64,000 nt of DNA from the NCBI GenBank assembly GCA_963781785.1, contig CAWAHD010000003.1, positions 434,001 to 498,000 of the forward strand, written 5' to 3'. A model generated the notes under the pieces. It had not been told where the DNA came from, did no database searches, and worked only from the letters and a program-made list of their open reading frames with translations. The DNA is from CAWAHD01 sp963781785 (GTDB taxonomy: Bacteria; Planctomycetota; Planctomycetia; Isosphaerales; Isosphaeraceae). Shown piece after piece: positions 30,686 to 41,419 of the stretch (positions are counted from its first letter, which is position 1; each line of letters begins with the position of its first letter). A program made the position numbers and the translations under genes.

Positions 30686-32208
30686 TCCAGTGCATCCCGG
30701 AATCGACCAGGTCGGCGATGATGACGTCAGGGCGGTCCACAATGACCTTGTATCGTCGCCGGACTGCGTCGTGCAAGCCCTTTCGCTCCGCGTCGGCATG
30801 CCGGCTGCCCAGGTCGGCGAAGTAGCGCGCGCCTTGGGATCGGTAATACTCGATGAGCTCGATGGGGCTGTCGACGTCCGCCCGGACGCTCCATTCGCCG
30901 GCAGCCCTGCGAGCGGCCGAGCCCGTCCATTCCATCCGGCAGCCGCGACGGTCAGCCTGAAAGAGAAGCGCCTCGGGCGCGGCGACCCAGGCATCGTGAG
31001 GGATCGTGTCCGAAACCGTCCGGGCCGCCGCAAGAAGTCCACTCCACTCAGCCGGAGTTTGCCAGGTCGAATGGACCTGGATCGCGCTCAGGCCGAGCAA
31101 AACAGCCCCCAGCGTGATGCCTGCGACTGGGCGCTCTCTGCGCGATCCACTGCAAAGCGCTGCCGATCCCCACAGCCACGACCGGCGCCAGTGGAAGCCA
31201 GTAATATTCGTGGTGGAGTTTTCGGCCGAGCAGTGCCATGGCAGCCAGCGCCGAGATCCCCCAGATCGACCACAGGCGATCGTGATCATCACCGGCTCTG
31301 TCGCGTATCCAGAATCCGAACAGAGCGAGGCCAGCACCGAGGGGCGTGAACGCTCGCACGAACAGAGTCCAGCCCACAAACCGAAGAACTTCGGGTTCGA
31401 AGATTGCCGGGCTCCCCAAGAGCCCGAGCCAGATCGCCCGGTTGTCGACGGCGGCTCGCGAGCCTCCTCCTGCTTCCAGGAGATGATTGGCCCAGATATA
31501 CCACGCGAGCGCCGGTAGAAGTGTCGATAAAGCGGCGACGATTTCAAGGCCGCGCCTTTTCCTCACGATCACGATGAAAAGCGGGATCAGAAGGAATCCG
31601 GCGGTGATCTTGATGGCGAAGCCAAGCGCGAGGAGAAACCAGCCAGCAAGGAGCCAGGGCCAGCGGTCGCCGGCCCGGTACCGATCCCAGCATGCCACGC
31701 CCGCCACGAGAGCTCCAAGCATCGATGCGTCGGGCTGAAAGGCCCGGCCGTAGCGAATGGTGAGCGGAAAGAATGCGAACGCGAGCAGACTCAGGAGCGC
31801 GGCCCGACCCCCGCTCCGCCGCTCGACCAGATCGAACAGTCCCCATGCGGCCAGGGTTGTCATAAGGGCCGAAAGAATTCGGCCCGCCGCTGACAAGCTC
31901 AATCCCATCACCTGTTTCCCGACGACCACAGCCAGTTCGCTCAGTGGGGGCTCGACGACGAAGTAATTGGGGAATGGGGCTGTCTCAAGCTGCGGCCAGA
32001 GCACGCCCGAGCCTCGCTCGAGATTGCGGGCCACCATGGCGGTGGGAACCTGGCGGCCCACGTAATTTTCAACGATCGGCTGGCTGGCATTCAAAGCCCG
32101 TATCAGAAACGTGATCATCAAGAGGATTCCCAGCGCCGATCGTGCGCTCGGCCAGGCGCTGTCACGGTGAGAACAAGTGTCGCTGGCATCCATTCGCTGA
32201 CTCCTCAT
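30675..32208 (-). CDS. GT39-like membrane glycosyltransferase (frameshifted)
   Basis: About 510 residues over two frames. N-terminal LGILLMITFLIRALNASQPI starts a polytopic protein with repeated helices (AGWFLLALGFAIKITAGFLLIPLFIVIV and others) and a first loop NASQPIVENYVGRQVPTAMVARN resembling the acceptor loop of PMT/ArnT-type transferases. Near 31130 the frame changes from WIAQRAP to VAGITLGAVLLGLSAIQVHS; the rest encodes a soluble C-terminal domain ending MHWNAN. The start could also be ATG 32190. It probably moves a sugar from a polyprenyl carrier on the outer face of the membrane. It overlaps panB by 11 bases, so expression is probably linked, though functions are unrelated. Confidence 0.7.
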
Positions 32209-32478
32209 TCCTCATCGTGGTCTTCTGGCAACGGCACGCCGAAAAGCGTGCTGCGCAGCCAAATGACAACGAAATCCTTCGGGAATCTCCCACGGTGCGG
32301 CTGGGTCGATCGGTTCTTGACGTAATCTCTTGACCTGTGAAAAAATGATTTGCGTGGACGAAGAAAGGGTGTCACGATGAGTTGACGTGACACTTCGCAT
32401 CATCAGGTCGAGAGCGTCGCTTGGTGGACTCTCAAGTCGTGGGCAACGCTCGCATGCTCCAGATCCAGGAGGTGCCCC

Positions 32479-32913
32479 ATGCTGGTCCGAGATGTCCTTG
32501 AATCCAAAGGACGACGCATCATCGCAATCGATCACGAGGCAACAGTGGGCGAAGCCATCGCCAAGCTGGTCCAGAACAACATCGGCTCGCTTCCCGTGGT
32601 TGACCATGGCGGGCGCCTGGTCGGCATCTTCAGCGAGCGCGACGTGCTGCGCATCATCCACAACAAGGGCGAGGGATTCGGGCGGATGCGGGTCGCCGAC
32701 GTGATGACCGCCAACCCGATAACCTGCCGGCTTGATGACCTCGTCGATGACGTGATGGGCAAGATGAGCGAGCGCCATATCGCCAAGGTGCCCGTCCTGA
32801 GCGACGACCAGCTCGTGGGCGTCGTCTCGGTGGGAGACGTCATCAAGGTTCTGTACGACAAGGTTCATGCCGAGAATCTACACCTGATGTCTTATATTCA
32901 CGGGGCCGTCTGA
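32479..32913 (+). CDS. Tandem CBS-domain protein
   Basis: A 144-residue protein made of two CBS domains and no other domain. It starts at ATG 32479 with AGGAGG 6 bases upstream. Typical strands are VGEAIAKLVQNNIGSLPVVD and GIFSERDVLR in the first, DVMTANPITC and HIAKVPVLSDDQLVGVVSVG in the second. Such stand-alone pairs usually bind adenine nucleotides and regulate other proteins; no partner is evident. The last 36 bases overlap the 3' end of malQ on the other strand, so the malQ C-terminus given here may be wrong by a frame. Confidence 0.9.
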   Translation: MLVRDVLESKGRRIIAIDHEATVGEAIAKLVQNNIGSLPVVDHGGRLVGIFSERDVLRIIHNKGEGFGRMRVADVMTANPITCRLDDLVDDVMGKMSERHIAKVPVLSDDQLVGVVSVGDVIKVLYDKVHAENLHLMSYIHGAV

Positions 32914-34516
32914 GGGTTGACTGACAAGATCTCTTTCGCGGGCGGAGCCGTGTGCTAGCCCGGCGCCCTTGCGGTGCGGGTCCAGCGCCTCGGGAACTGT
33001 GCCGTTCCACCGGCTATAAACAGCGGTCAGGCGGGCGAGCCGGTCCCGCGCCTGCTCGTCGATCTGGGCTTTCCGGAACCGCCAGCCCCAGTTTCCCTCA
33101 GCCTTTCCCGGAAGGTTCATGCGGGCCTGGCTGTCCAGCCCCAGGATGTCCTGCAACGGAATGATGGCTGTATCGGCGACAGAGGCCAGGGCCAGCCGGA
33201 TCATGTCCCAGTGGATCTCGTCGCCGCGCGTTGCCAGGTAGCGGAGAGCGAAGGCCCGCTCGGCCTCGATCTCGTCGAGGCTCTGCGTGGTTGCGACGTC
33301 GGTCGAGGTGAACCAGCCGATCATCGTGTCGTTATCGTGCGTCCCGGTGTAGACGACGCAGTGGGCCACGAAGCGATGGGGCAAATCCTTCTCGGCGCCG
33401 GGATCGGGGTTGAACCCGAATTGAAGGATCCGCATTCCGGGGAGGCTGAAATCGTCCCGCAGGGCGGTAACGTCGGGTGTGATCACCCCCAGGTCTTCGG
33501 CGATCAAGGGGAGCGACCCGAGCCGACGGCTCATCGCCTCGAAGAAGGCCTTTCCCGGGCCGGGAACCCATCGTCCGGTCGCCGCCGTTTGAGACCCGGC
33601 GGGAATTTCCCAGTACGCCTCGAACCCACGAAAGTGATCGATCCGGACGATGTCGACCCTGTCGAGAAGAAAGCGGAGCCGCGGCCCACCAGGCATAGTC
33701 GTCGGCCGCGTGGGCTTCCCACCGGTAGAGGGGGTTCCCCCAAAACTGTCCGGTCACGCTGAAGTAATCGGGAGGGACCCCAGCCATCACCGTGGGCTGA
33801 CCGCGGTCGTCAAGGTAAAAGAGCTCAGGGTGGGCCCAGACGTCGGCGCTATCGTGCGCGACGAAGATCGGCAAATCGCCGATCAACATGATTCCGCGGT
33901 CGTGACACGCCGCTCGTAGCGCCTGCCACTGGCTTTCGAACGCGTACTGCACGAACTGGTGATAGCGAATTCCATCGTCGAGCCGCTCCCGCCACCGTGC
34001 ACATGCCGCGGTGTCTCGAGCGGCGAGCTCGGGCTCCCATAGAAACCACGGGAGCCCGCCGTGCGCATCCTTGAGAGCCTGATACAGGACGTAATCGTCC
34101 AGCCAAAGATGATTGGCCGCGATGAATTCGGCAAAGTGAGGGTCTTCACCTCGGCTCTTGAATCGAGCGTGGGCCAACCGCAAGGCACCCTGCTTCAAGA
34201 TGGTAACGGCGTCGAAATCAACCTGATCGATGGACAGGAGCGGGTCTTCCAAGCGGGCTTCCGCGTCGAGCCATCCCCGCTCGACGAGATTCGGGAGGTC
34301 GATCAAGAGCGGATTGCCGGCAAAGGAAGAGGGTGATTGATAGGGCGAGTTGCCATGGCCCGTAGGACCGAGGGGAAGCATCTGCCACCAGCGCTGTCCC
34401 GTGGCGGCGAGAAAGTCCACGAAGGCATAAGCTTCGGCGCCCAGCGATCCGATGCCTTGACCGCCCGGTAGAGAAGTCGGATGCAGTAGAACACCGCTTG
34501 CCCGCGGAAACCTCAT
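32878..34516 (-). CDS. malQ: 4-alpha-glucanotransferase (frameshifted)
   Basis: Two frames give about 545 residues, near the normal MalQ size. The first holds GVLLHPTSLPGGQGIGSLG, WWQMLPLGPTGHGNSPYQS and LPIFVAHDSADVWAHPELF. After a change of frame near 33680 come VDIVRIDHFRGFEAYWEIPAG with the catalytic Asp, LIAEDLGVITPDVTALR with the acid Glu, and VYTGTHDNDTMIGWF. All GH77 catalytic residues are present, split over the two frames. The enzyme transfers glucan chains in glycogen or maltodextrin metabolism in the cytoplasm. It is 48 bases downstream of the alpha/beta hydrolase gene. The C-terminal stretch after YSRWNGT is atypical and overlaps the CBS gene, so a second indel may be there. Confidence 0.87.
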
Positions 34517-34564
34517 CGCAACTCTCTCCTGATCCGATCGAAGCGATCGGAGCCTTTCCCGTTT

Positions 34565-35368
34565 TCAGGCGTCATCTCGATCGAGGAAGTGGCTAATCTC
34601 CCGCCGAAAACCCGCTTGATCCTCGACATGCGGCATGTGACCGACTCCCGGCAAGACGACCATTTTCCCGTTTGGAAGTCGCTCGGTAAGCTTGGCTGCG
34701 ACCGGAACAGGGTTGACCAGGTCGAGCTCGCCGGTCAGAACCAGGCAGGGCACCCGCACCTCGCCAAGGTGGTTACGAACGTCGTGCTCGATCGCTGCAC
34801 GCGCTTGGCGAGCGAAGGCGTCCGGATCCTGCGGCCACGGATTCCTTTCAGCAAATTGGATCACGCCCTCAACCTGGCCCGCCTGGCGATAGAATGCGGG
34901 AGCGACCAGCCAGGGGAGCACCGCCCGGGTAAAGTCGCCGAGGTCGAGCTTGCGACGAAGCAAAACCCAGGATTCGATGACCGCCTTGCGCCACGCGTCA
35001 CCGCCGGCATGAGTCGAGACCAAAAGCAGGCTCTGCACAAGATGCGGATGGCGCAGCGCCAACTGCTGAGCGACCAGCCCCCCCAGCGACTGGCCCAGCA
35101 CGTGTGCTCTGGCCGCCTTGATCTCGTCAAGACAGCCGGCAATGTCATCAGCCAGATCAGCCGTCGTGTAGGAGCCTTCGAACCGATCGCTCCTGCCCGC
35201 ATCGCGCAAATCAAAGGCCAGCGTACGGAACCTGGCCGCAAAATAACGCTGGGGCCGGCTGAATGCCCGTTGGTCGCCTCCCAGCCCGTGTAGAAACACA
35301 AGCGGGTCGCCCTGGCTGCCAGCTTCCTCGTAATAAAATGAACGGCTGTTTCGATCAATCGAGGGCAT
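34565..35368 (-). CDS. Alpha/beta hydrolase
   Basis: A 267-residue single-domain hydrolase of the alpha/beta fold. The oxyanion motif is LVFLHGLGG, the nucleophile elbow is VLGQSLGG (Ser near residue 93), the acid is probably Asp in LTGELDLVNPVPV, and the base is His in VLPGVGHMPHVE. It lacks a signal sequence and is likely cytoplasmic. Proteins of this shape include 3-oxoadipate enol-lactonases and many esterases; the sequence alone does not choose among them. It may share a transcript with malQ downstream. Confidence 0.88.
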   Translation of the reverse strand: MPSIDRNSRSFYYEEAGSQGDPLVFLHGLGGDQRAFSRPQRYFAARFRTLAFDLRDAGRSDRFEGSYTTADLADDIAGCLDEIKAARAHVLGQSLGGLVAQQLALRHPHLVQSLLLVSTHAGGDAWRKAVIESWVLLRRKLDLGDFTRAVLPWLVAPAFYRQAGQVEGVIQFAERNPWPQDPDAFARQARAAIEHDVRNHLGEVRVPCLVLTGELDLVNPVPVAAKLTERLPNGKMVVLPGVGHMPHVEDQAGFRREISHFLDRDDA

Positions 35369-35723
35369 GAGCGGGACCTGAAACTCCTGACTCGAAGACA
35401 GATCAACGCGGCGAATCCCCTTCGGGCCCGCTCGGAAGATGCCTCACGCTGGCACGAACCTGAAGCGCCGTCAAGGGTTCGCACCGAACCTGAAGTACTC
35501 AATAGTGCCCGAGGCTCCTGCACAGCGTAAAGAGATTGCTCGCAATGAAAAGGCCAAAAATCGACGACCGAACAGTGCCCCACTTGACGCTTCATTGTGC
35601 GGCCCCGCTCGCAGACTGGTGTACTCTGCACAACGACAAGGGTTTTCGTTCGCTGGCGAGGTGCTTCTCGAGTGGCGCAAAATGCGTTTGTAGGCCTCAA
35701 TGGGCTTCCGCGGGCATTTGCCA
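35369..35723. other. Gene-free stretch between hydrolase and Uma2 genes
   Basis: 355 bases. Several short open frames exist on both strands but none shows a motif or a convincing start, and I see no structured element. Confidence 0.3.
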
Positions 35724-36338
35724 TCACGGCAAAATGTCGGCCACCGCGATCTCGCCGACTTCGGCACCGTCGATCACTACGTTCAGGACATGGGGCGGCA
35801 CGAGAACATCGAGCGACTGATAACCAGAAGGGCCAGGGTTTGAATAGACCTCGACCTGGCGGTCGATCAAATTGATGATCCAGTAGATCGGGATGCCGGC
35901 CCGACTGTACACGTGAGCCATATTACGGTCATCTCCGAGGCTGGAGTCGGCGACTTCGACGATCAGGGCGATATCAGATGGGCCGGGGTGACGCGTCGAA
36001 TAATCCCGGATGCCGCCTCGCACCACGCACCGGTCCGGTTGGGGCTCGCTTGACTCGCTGGGCAGCCGGATTGGCTTGGCCACCCGGACGTACCAACCGG
36101 GCGGTATCATGCGATCGAGCCGGTCGCCGCACAGGTCATCGGCCGTCGCGTGCGGCGTGTTCTGGGTCATCTTGGCCACCAGGTACCCGTTGATGAGATG
36201 CACCTTGTCACGCCCGGTGAAGATGCCGGAATCGACCATGGCCTCGTACTGCTCCACAGTCACACGATAGAGCGATGACGGAACCCAGGTCGGGTCGACT
36301 GTCGAATTCTTCGCTTGGGGGACCGTGATCGTGGACAT
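35724..36338 (-). CDS. Uma2 family protein (DUF820, PD-(D/E)xK-like)
   Basis: A 204-residue Uma2 protein with the family core YRVTVEQYEAMVDSGIFTGRDKVHLINGYLVAKM, then PQPDRCVVRG (the Asp of the metal site), ALIVEVADSSLGDDR (the Glu) and AHVYSRAGIPIYWIINLIDRQVEVYS. This is a restriction-nuclease-like fold that is expanded in planctomycetes and cyanobacteria; its biological role is not established. The start ATG 36338 gives the usual short lead. A truncated relative is found at about 46 kb. Confidence 0.9.
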   Translation of the reverse strand: MSTITVPQAKNSTVDPTWVPSSLYRVTVEQYEAMVDSGIFTGRDKVHLINGYLVAKMTQNTPHATADDLCGDRLDRMIPPGWYVRVAKPIRLPSESSEPQPDRCVVRGGIRDYSTRHPGPSDIALIVEVADSSLGDDRNMAHVYSRAGIPIYWIINLIDRQVEVYSNPGPSGYQSLDVLVPPHVLNVVIDGAEVGEIAVADILP

Positions 36339-36374
36339 GGGGTTGCCTGGCTCCTGACTGCGGATTCGGCGGAA

Positions 36375-38157
36375 TCAAGACGCACCGCGTGCCGCTCTGC
36401 GCGAACTCTCCGACTTTTGCCTATTGCCTTGGGCAGAATCAATCGGTTTCGACCTGAGCTCGATACAGTGCGGCCAACTCGTTAACCCAAGCGTTTCCCA
36501 TCGGGAGTTCCGGTTCAGACTAACTCCTGTGGCGACGCTCGCCAAGACGATGCGGGCGACAGCGGAAACCGCAAGACCAACACCGCCGACACGGGCGAGC
36601 ACGAAACCGGGCACGCCGTCGAGCCGGCCGGCCACGGCGCGATTGGAAGCGGCCGAGAGCGTCAATGCGTGCACCACGAGCACAAACGACAGAAGCAGCT
36701 CCATCGCCGCGGTGCGCCGCCACGCGGTGGGTTTGTCTTCCGCTCCAGCGACGTCCGGGCGGTCTGGCGCGGATTGAGCCCCGGCCACCGTTGTGTCGCT
36801 GGGTTCGCATTGCGAACTCACCGCGCGGCGCAGGTTTGGTTCACATCCGGGCCCACTCGGGGCCCGATTGTCACGCTCGGCGCCGAATCCTTCTCCGCTC
36901 GGGTTGTTTGGTGCGGCTGCGCAATCCTCATTGGCTTCGGTCGGTAGAAAACGCGCAGCGATCGACGAGTCGTCGGTTGCCGGTTGCCAGTGGTCTCTTT
37001 GCGGATTGCAGGAGTTGTCGGTGGTCTGCTGCCCATTACCACTTTGCGGATCGTCGGAGTTGCCAGGGTCGCGATTTTCTGCCTCTGGCGACTCTCGTCT
37101 TGCGCCGGGATCGAACAGCTCCTCGCAGCCGGCGTCCTCGGCCGCGCGGCGGAGCTTGAAAATCTCGTTGAGGGCGCGCACGAATTTTTTGTGACTGGCT
37201 GTTTCGTATCGCCTGAGCAGCTCTCCTGTGTGCGTGTCGTCGAACGACAGGCAGTCGGCCCGGCGAGCGGCGTCGCGCGCGGCTCGCTCCCGGGCCAGAG
37301 CGAGCTTCGCCTGCACGGCTTCGACCTCCTTTTCGACCATCCGCACCAGTACTCGCCGCGCGTTCTCATGATCGGTCGCATTGATCATATCTGGCCATGT
37401 TGCCCGCACTCTTCGAATGTAGTGCCGGTACTCGCGGCGCCCGAAGTCGCTGCGCTGCTCGGAATACGCATGGCCGCGCAACGAATTGAGCGACCAGCTC
37501 GCGACGTAGAGAGTTGCGATTTTCTTGGAATTCAGACAATCGGCCGGTTGCTTCCCCATGAGTCTTGCGGCCTTGAACTTATGGTTGCCCTGCCAGACCC
37601 CTCCGTCATCAAGGAGCTCCTTGAGCTCCGCCCAGTTGTCCAGGAGCCACTGGCAGCCCACGACGGTCGAGCTGAGGATTCGCACGATCATGGCGGGATC
37701 GTCGGGGTTGCAAGCGGCTCCCGTGTGCGAGGTCCGTGATCCGACATGGTCCCAGGGAATGGCGCCTGAGAATCTCATTGGGAACTCTGGGATCGTGAAA
37801 CAGTCGGTGCCCGAGGGTGCAGACCTCCTCAAACTCGCGGGCCGATGCACCTTCGATGCTGGTACTCAGCCTCGCGGTCTGGATCCTCACGGAGCGATCG
37901 TGCACCCACGACGCATGGACCAGTTGCGAGACCAGGAGCTCTTCCAGAACACTGCGACATGCGACTGTCTGGGCGACGTCGACCATCCGCTCGTCAAACG
38001 CCGCTCTCTCTTCGGTGGGAATCACCACCGTGGCCGCGGCGAGGCCGTGCTTCAGATTATTATATTTTGATATGTTCTTACCAGCATCTGTACGAGGCCC
38101 GGTGCTCAACTGCGCATTCCTGCGATTACTCTCGGCCTTTTTTGGGGAAGTCGGCAT
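36375..38157 (-). CDS. Planctomycete hypothetical, STGPRT-type N-terminus (frameshifted)
   Basis: Two frames form one protein of about 590 residues. The N-terminus PKKAESNRRNAQLSTGPRTDAGK, with LKHGLAAATVVIP, is the opening of a widespread planctomycete family of unknown function. Near 37753 the frame changes from RRHS to WDHVGSRTSHTGAACNPDDPA, followed by IVRILSSTVVGCQWLLDNWAELKELLDDG and KFKAARLMGKQP, again typical of that family. The C-terminal third is low-complexity and then hydrophobic (AAMELLLSFVLVVHALTLSA), which is odd and may itself be out of frame. No enzymatic motif is visible. Confidence 0.55.
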
Positions 38158-38290
38158 GAATGGGGACTCCGGTTGCGGGACAATGTGAGTGGGTGAAGCG
38201 GCCGGGCCGAGCCGCGACAGGTAGGGCCCGGTACGGGAGAGGTCCTCGTTTTTCGACGACGCGAAACACGGCTGGACAGCCGGGTCTTTT

Positions 38291-38348
38291 GTAGGTCAGG
38301 CTTTCCAGCCTGACTCCTTGGAATGTCAGGCTGGAAAGCCTGACCTAC
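38291..38348. repeat. Perfect 24-bp inverted repeat with 10-bp loop
   Basis: Positions 38291-38314 and 38325-38348 are exact reverse complements. The arm itself contains the inner palindrome GTCAGGCT / AGCCTGAC. I recall this sequence as a frequent interspersed motif in planctomycete genomes; it lacks a T-run, so it is not a simple terminator. Confidence 0.9.
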
Positions 38349-38811
38349 CGCAAAGAAGCCCGACCCCTGTGCGGCAACAGTTCTAGCCATCTGTCGGGTC
38401 ATTGTCGTTCCTGGCGTCGGTCGCGCGGGCGTTTGCCGCGGAAACGACGGCCGTGTGCACCGACGTGCCAGACACGACGGCTGGGCTGAGCTTCTTGATG
38501 TTGTCGTCGATTACAAGATGTGAAAGAGGAGGTGCGGCCCGCGCCCGTGGTCTCGCGCAGTTAATCCTCTGGATACATTATGCAACAGGGTGTGCGCAAA
38601 TGAGAAGTCTAGCGCCCGCAATTGGGCGCTATTCCGTGCGGCAGAATGTTGGTGGGATTAGGGATGTATTGATTCGCTAAATAAAGTTGGGCGACATGAT
38701 TGGTTGCCGTTCTGGCAAAGAATCCTCGGGAAGGATCGGCACGTCTCGCTGAACACCACCCAGAAACTCGGCAGGCGCCGATCCCTGTCCAAAGCGTGAC
38801 TCGTGCCACAT

Positions 38812-38893
38812 ACCAACCCGAAGCGTGAGCGAGGGCGCTTGCGTGGCGCCGCAAGGAACTTGCGGCATCCCTCGCTGATGCTTCGGGTTAGTG
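38812..38893. repeat. Imperfect inverted repeat (CCCGAAGCGTGAGCGAGGG type)
   Basis: The left arm AACCCGAAGCGTGAGCGAGG pairs with the right arm CCTCGCTGATGCTTCGGGTT with a mismatch, separated by about 40 bases. This resembles another interspersed planctomycete motif. Confidence 0.7.
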
Positions 38894-39229
38894 TTGCCCT
38901 TCCGCTTCGACCCGGTGGTGTTCAGCGAGGAGACTCGAAGGATCTCGGCTGTAGCGGTTACGTGGCGGGGGAGATCAACAGTCGAACAGAGCGTCAGGAA
39001 CGGAGCGTTCGCGGATCGCAGCGGGGCTCTTCTGTGCCCTGGCGGAAGACAGCCCCGTCCGATTGGCTGACGTTTACTGGGTCGCCGCGAGTCCAGTGCT
39101 GCTGTATCTCGGGCTTCGCGGCAATACCGCTAAACTGGCTTTAGTTGATGCAGAGGCAAGGCGTTGCGATTCCACGGTGGCACGGCGTGCGGGACTGGTG
39201 AGCATTTCTGGGTGCCACTGGTCGTACCC

Positions 39230-40738
39230 GCAATAGTGTCCGGGATTCCGCATGCAAAGACGTTCTTATGAGCAAATTCACTGCATCTTTGCCTCTCAGC
39301 TTTGCTCTCGTTGGCTCGGTGACAAATCGAGGGCGATCACCGCGCATGCGGCGGCGCGACCTCGGCCGCGGCGCGGACTGGCCCGAATCACTTATTTGGT
39401 TTTTTCGGCACGCTGCCGCGCGACTCGGTCGCGCTGCATCTGGCATTGTCGTTCCCGCTCCCGAAGGATTGGCATGATCTCGTCCAAGCTCGCCGATCCG
39501 TTGGCCACCATTCCCATCATCGTGAACAGGTACTTGCTGGGACGATGGCCCGTATGGAGGTAAAGCAACGTAACACCGATCACGGCTACGTAGAAGTTCA
39601 GCAACACCCCCTCGCGGCTGTGGCTGATCAGGTGGTCGAACCTGGCGTACGATTTCACCCAGCGGAAAAACAGCTCGATTTGCCACCGATTCCGGTACAA
39701 GATTCCAATGACCGACGCGTCGAGGTCGAGCAAGGTTGTCAGCAGATAGACCGGATTCCCGGGGTCGTCCGGGGAGACGATCACCACCTCGCGGAGAACC
39801 ATGTTCGGCGCCTTGCGATGAGCCGAACCAACCAAACGTACGAGGCGGTCACTGATGACGTTGGCGTCGCGGGCGTCTTGAGTCAGTTCACGGATCTCAA
39901 CGGTTTCGAGCTTGGGACAGCGCGGTCCCGGCTCCCGAATCCGCATCACGAAATCAGCGGCCTTGGGGGGGTGGGCCTCGATCAACTCGAAGCTGAAAAT
40001 CCCTCGATCGTAGATGTGAATCGCATTGCAAGTGATCGTATCCAGGGCGGTTTTCGCCTCGCCTTCGCCGTGCTCGGGGATGACGATCAACTCCGGGAGC
40101 CAGGTCTCGACATCAACGTGGAAATCGAGTCGGGCCCCGGTTTTACTGCCCCGTCGGCGGATCGCCCATGTGACGGCGGCGGCGGCTTTGAGGAAGGTGC
40201 CGTCCACGGCCAAGATCTGACGGTGCAGGCGCAGAGCGGCTCGGCGGCTTTGGCCTGCCCCGGTTTGAGGACTTCTCGCCGGAGGTGATCGAGGATCGGC
40301 TGCAATCGGGTCGGGTCGGCCAACTTGTTGAAGTCGGAGAGGGTGCTTTTGCAGAGTTTCCTGATGGTAAGGTGTTTCTGAGCTTGTCGCGTCTGGCTGA
40401 AATCCTCCATGGTTCTGAGGGTTCGCAGCGCGGGGTTGAAAAAGGCAAGGAGGTAGGCGACAAAGACATCGTCGAGGAAAAGGTCGCGATTGCCGTGGGG
40501 ATCTTGTTCCCGCAGTTGGTCGATGAGCCGTTCGAGGGAGTGGACGTGCTTGGCCCCGACGACCTGCTCGGGCCAGATCGGCAGACGCGACAACTCCGAC
40601 TCGAGTCGCTTGCGATTTCGGGAAGGTGTAGCCGGTTGTGGGGATCGCTTCTTGGCCGCCATTAAGGGACAGCTTGGCCAACCCCCCCCAAATAGCGCAA
40701 GAGAAGATTTGGTGAAGACGAATCCCGGACACTATTGC
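39230..40738 (-). mobile_element. IS4-type insertion sequence with 19-bp terminal inverted repeats
   Basis: The ends are exact inverted repeats: GCAATAGTGTCCGGGATTC at 39230-39248 and its reverse complement at 40720-40738. The 6-bp direct repeat GTACCC flanks the element (39224-39229 and 40739-40744). The target was a hairpin: CACTGGTC lies to the left and GACCAGTG to the right, and an uninterrupted copy of the same hairpin stands at 40938-40959 in reverse orientation. The single transposase gene inside has the IS4 YREK signature. The element is about 1.5 kb. Confidence 0.88.
39392..40662 (-). CDS. IS4 family DDE transposase (frameshifted)
   Basis: From ATG 40662 the first frame gives MAAKKRSPQPATPSRNRKRL and the N-terminal helical part (FFNPALRTLRTMEDFSQTRQ). 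Near 40240 the frame changes and the catalytic part follows: ILAVDGTFLKAAAA with the first Asp, AIHIYDRGIFSFELIEA with the second Asp, and ILYRNRWQIELFFRWVKSYA, which fits Y-(2)-R-(3)-E-(6)-K. The full protein would be about 423 residues. The frame change suggests an inactive copy, unless it is a sequencing indel or programmed frameshift; no slippery run is obvious. Confidence 0.82.
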
Positions 40739-40937
40739 GTACCCGACCAGTGTCTTCATTCCTTTCGTCGTTGGTCAGGAGTGGAATCCGTCGATCGCAT
40801 GAGAAAGTCAACTCGTGGCAATCACCGGGCTCATGAAATCGCTTGACGGTCTTTGGATGGCCACTCATGGCCGCTCCGTGTAACCTGGCAATCGCCCTCG
40901 GGCAATGACCGGAGGTCGTGGGTCCTCCCGCCAAGAG

Positions 40938-40959
40938 CACTGGTCGGGTACGACCAGTG
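40938..40959. repeat. Intact hairpin repeat, same family as the IS4 target
   Basis: CACTGGTC and GACCAGTG flank a GGGTAC centre, the reverse complement of the site split by the transposon 0.2 kb to the left. The downstream sequence CAGTGGCACCCAAGAA also matches the flank of the split copy, so both are members of one longer repeat. Confidence 0.85.
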
Positions 40960-41020
40960 GCACCCAAGAACGATCACCAGTGCCAACCACCTGAGCGAGG
41001 GAACGTAACACAGGTCCTAT

Positions 41021-41419
41021 TCTGCATTCGGGTTATCACTGGAAGCCGGTTTCACCGTCGTCAACTCACAGCCCGTCAAGGGGGAGATGTCGGTTGCCGC
41101 CCCCAAGTCTCAGGCCAAGGAGCCCATCCAGCTCGACATCATGATCCTGTGCCGGAAAGAGAGCACAGCTCGCACGCATCGGCCGACCGTCACCCAGGGA
41201 ATCGAGTCCGCCAGGGCGGAGCTCGGACGGCTGCGGGCAGCGGGTTTTTTGCTGTCGTGCAATGATCGCAAGATTGTGATGTTCGGCCAGTTGCTAACGA
41301 CGCTCAAGTCTCCCGAAGATGCAGCCCATTTCGGGATTCATGTGGAGACGGAGCCGGAGGTTAATCCGGCCGCTACTCCGGCGATCAAATCATCCGGGCA
41401 GTTATTGATGTTCGACTGA
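41021..41419 (+). pseudogene. 3' remnant of an adenine-specific DNA methylase gene
   Basis: In one frame the sequence reads SLEAGFTVVNSQPVKGEMSV, KSQAKEPIQLDIMILCRK, GRLRAAGFLLSCNDRKIVMF and SSGQLLMFD, which I recognise as the C-terminal end of large DNA methylases of the DUF1156 type. The N-terminal catalytic domain is missing; the frame begins right after repeat sequence at about 41000. An ATG at 41087 could still start a 110-residue product, but it would lack the methylase active site. It looks like a leftover after a deletion or repeat insertion. Confidence 0.55.

Larger units (their letters stand above)
38158..39223. other. Repeat-rich gene-free stretch left of the IS4-type element
   Basis: About 1.07 kb without a supported gene. 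It contains a perfect inverted repeat (38291-38348), an imperfect inverted repeat (about 38812-38893) and the broken left half of a hairpin repeat that the adjacent transposon interrupts. Short open frames read through these repeats and should not be annotated as genes. Confidence 0.5.

Noticed and set aside
30690..31349. Plus-strand frame opposite the GT39-like gene, and the long N-terminal extension of panB
   Set aside because: Both are shadows of the membrane protein on the minus strand; PanB homology begins only at the ATG at 30685.
38291..38348. Rho-independent terminator
   Set aside because: The hairpin is not followed by a T-run and does not directly follow a gene end; the sequence is better seen as a dispersed repeat.
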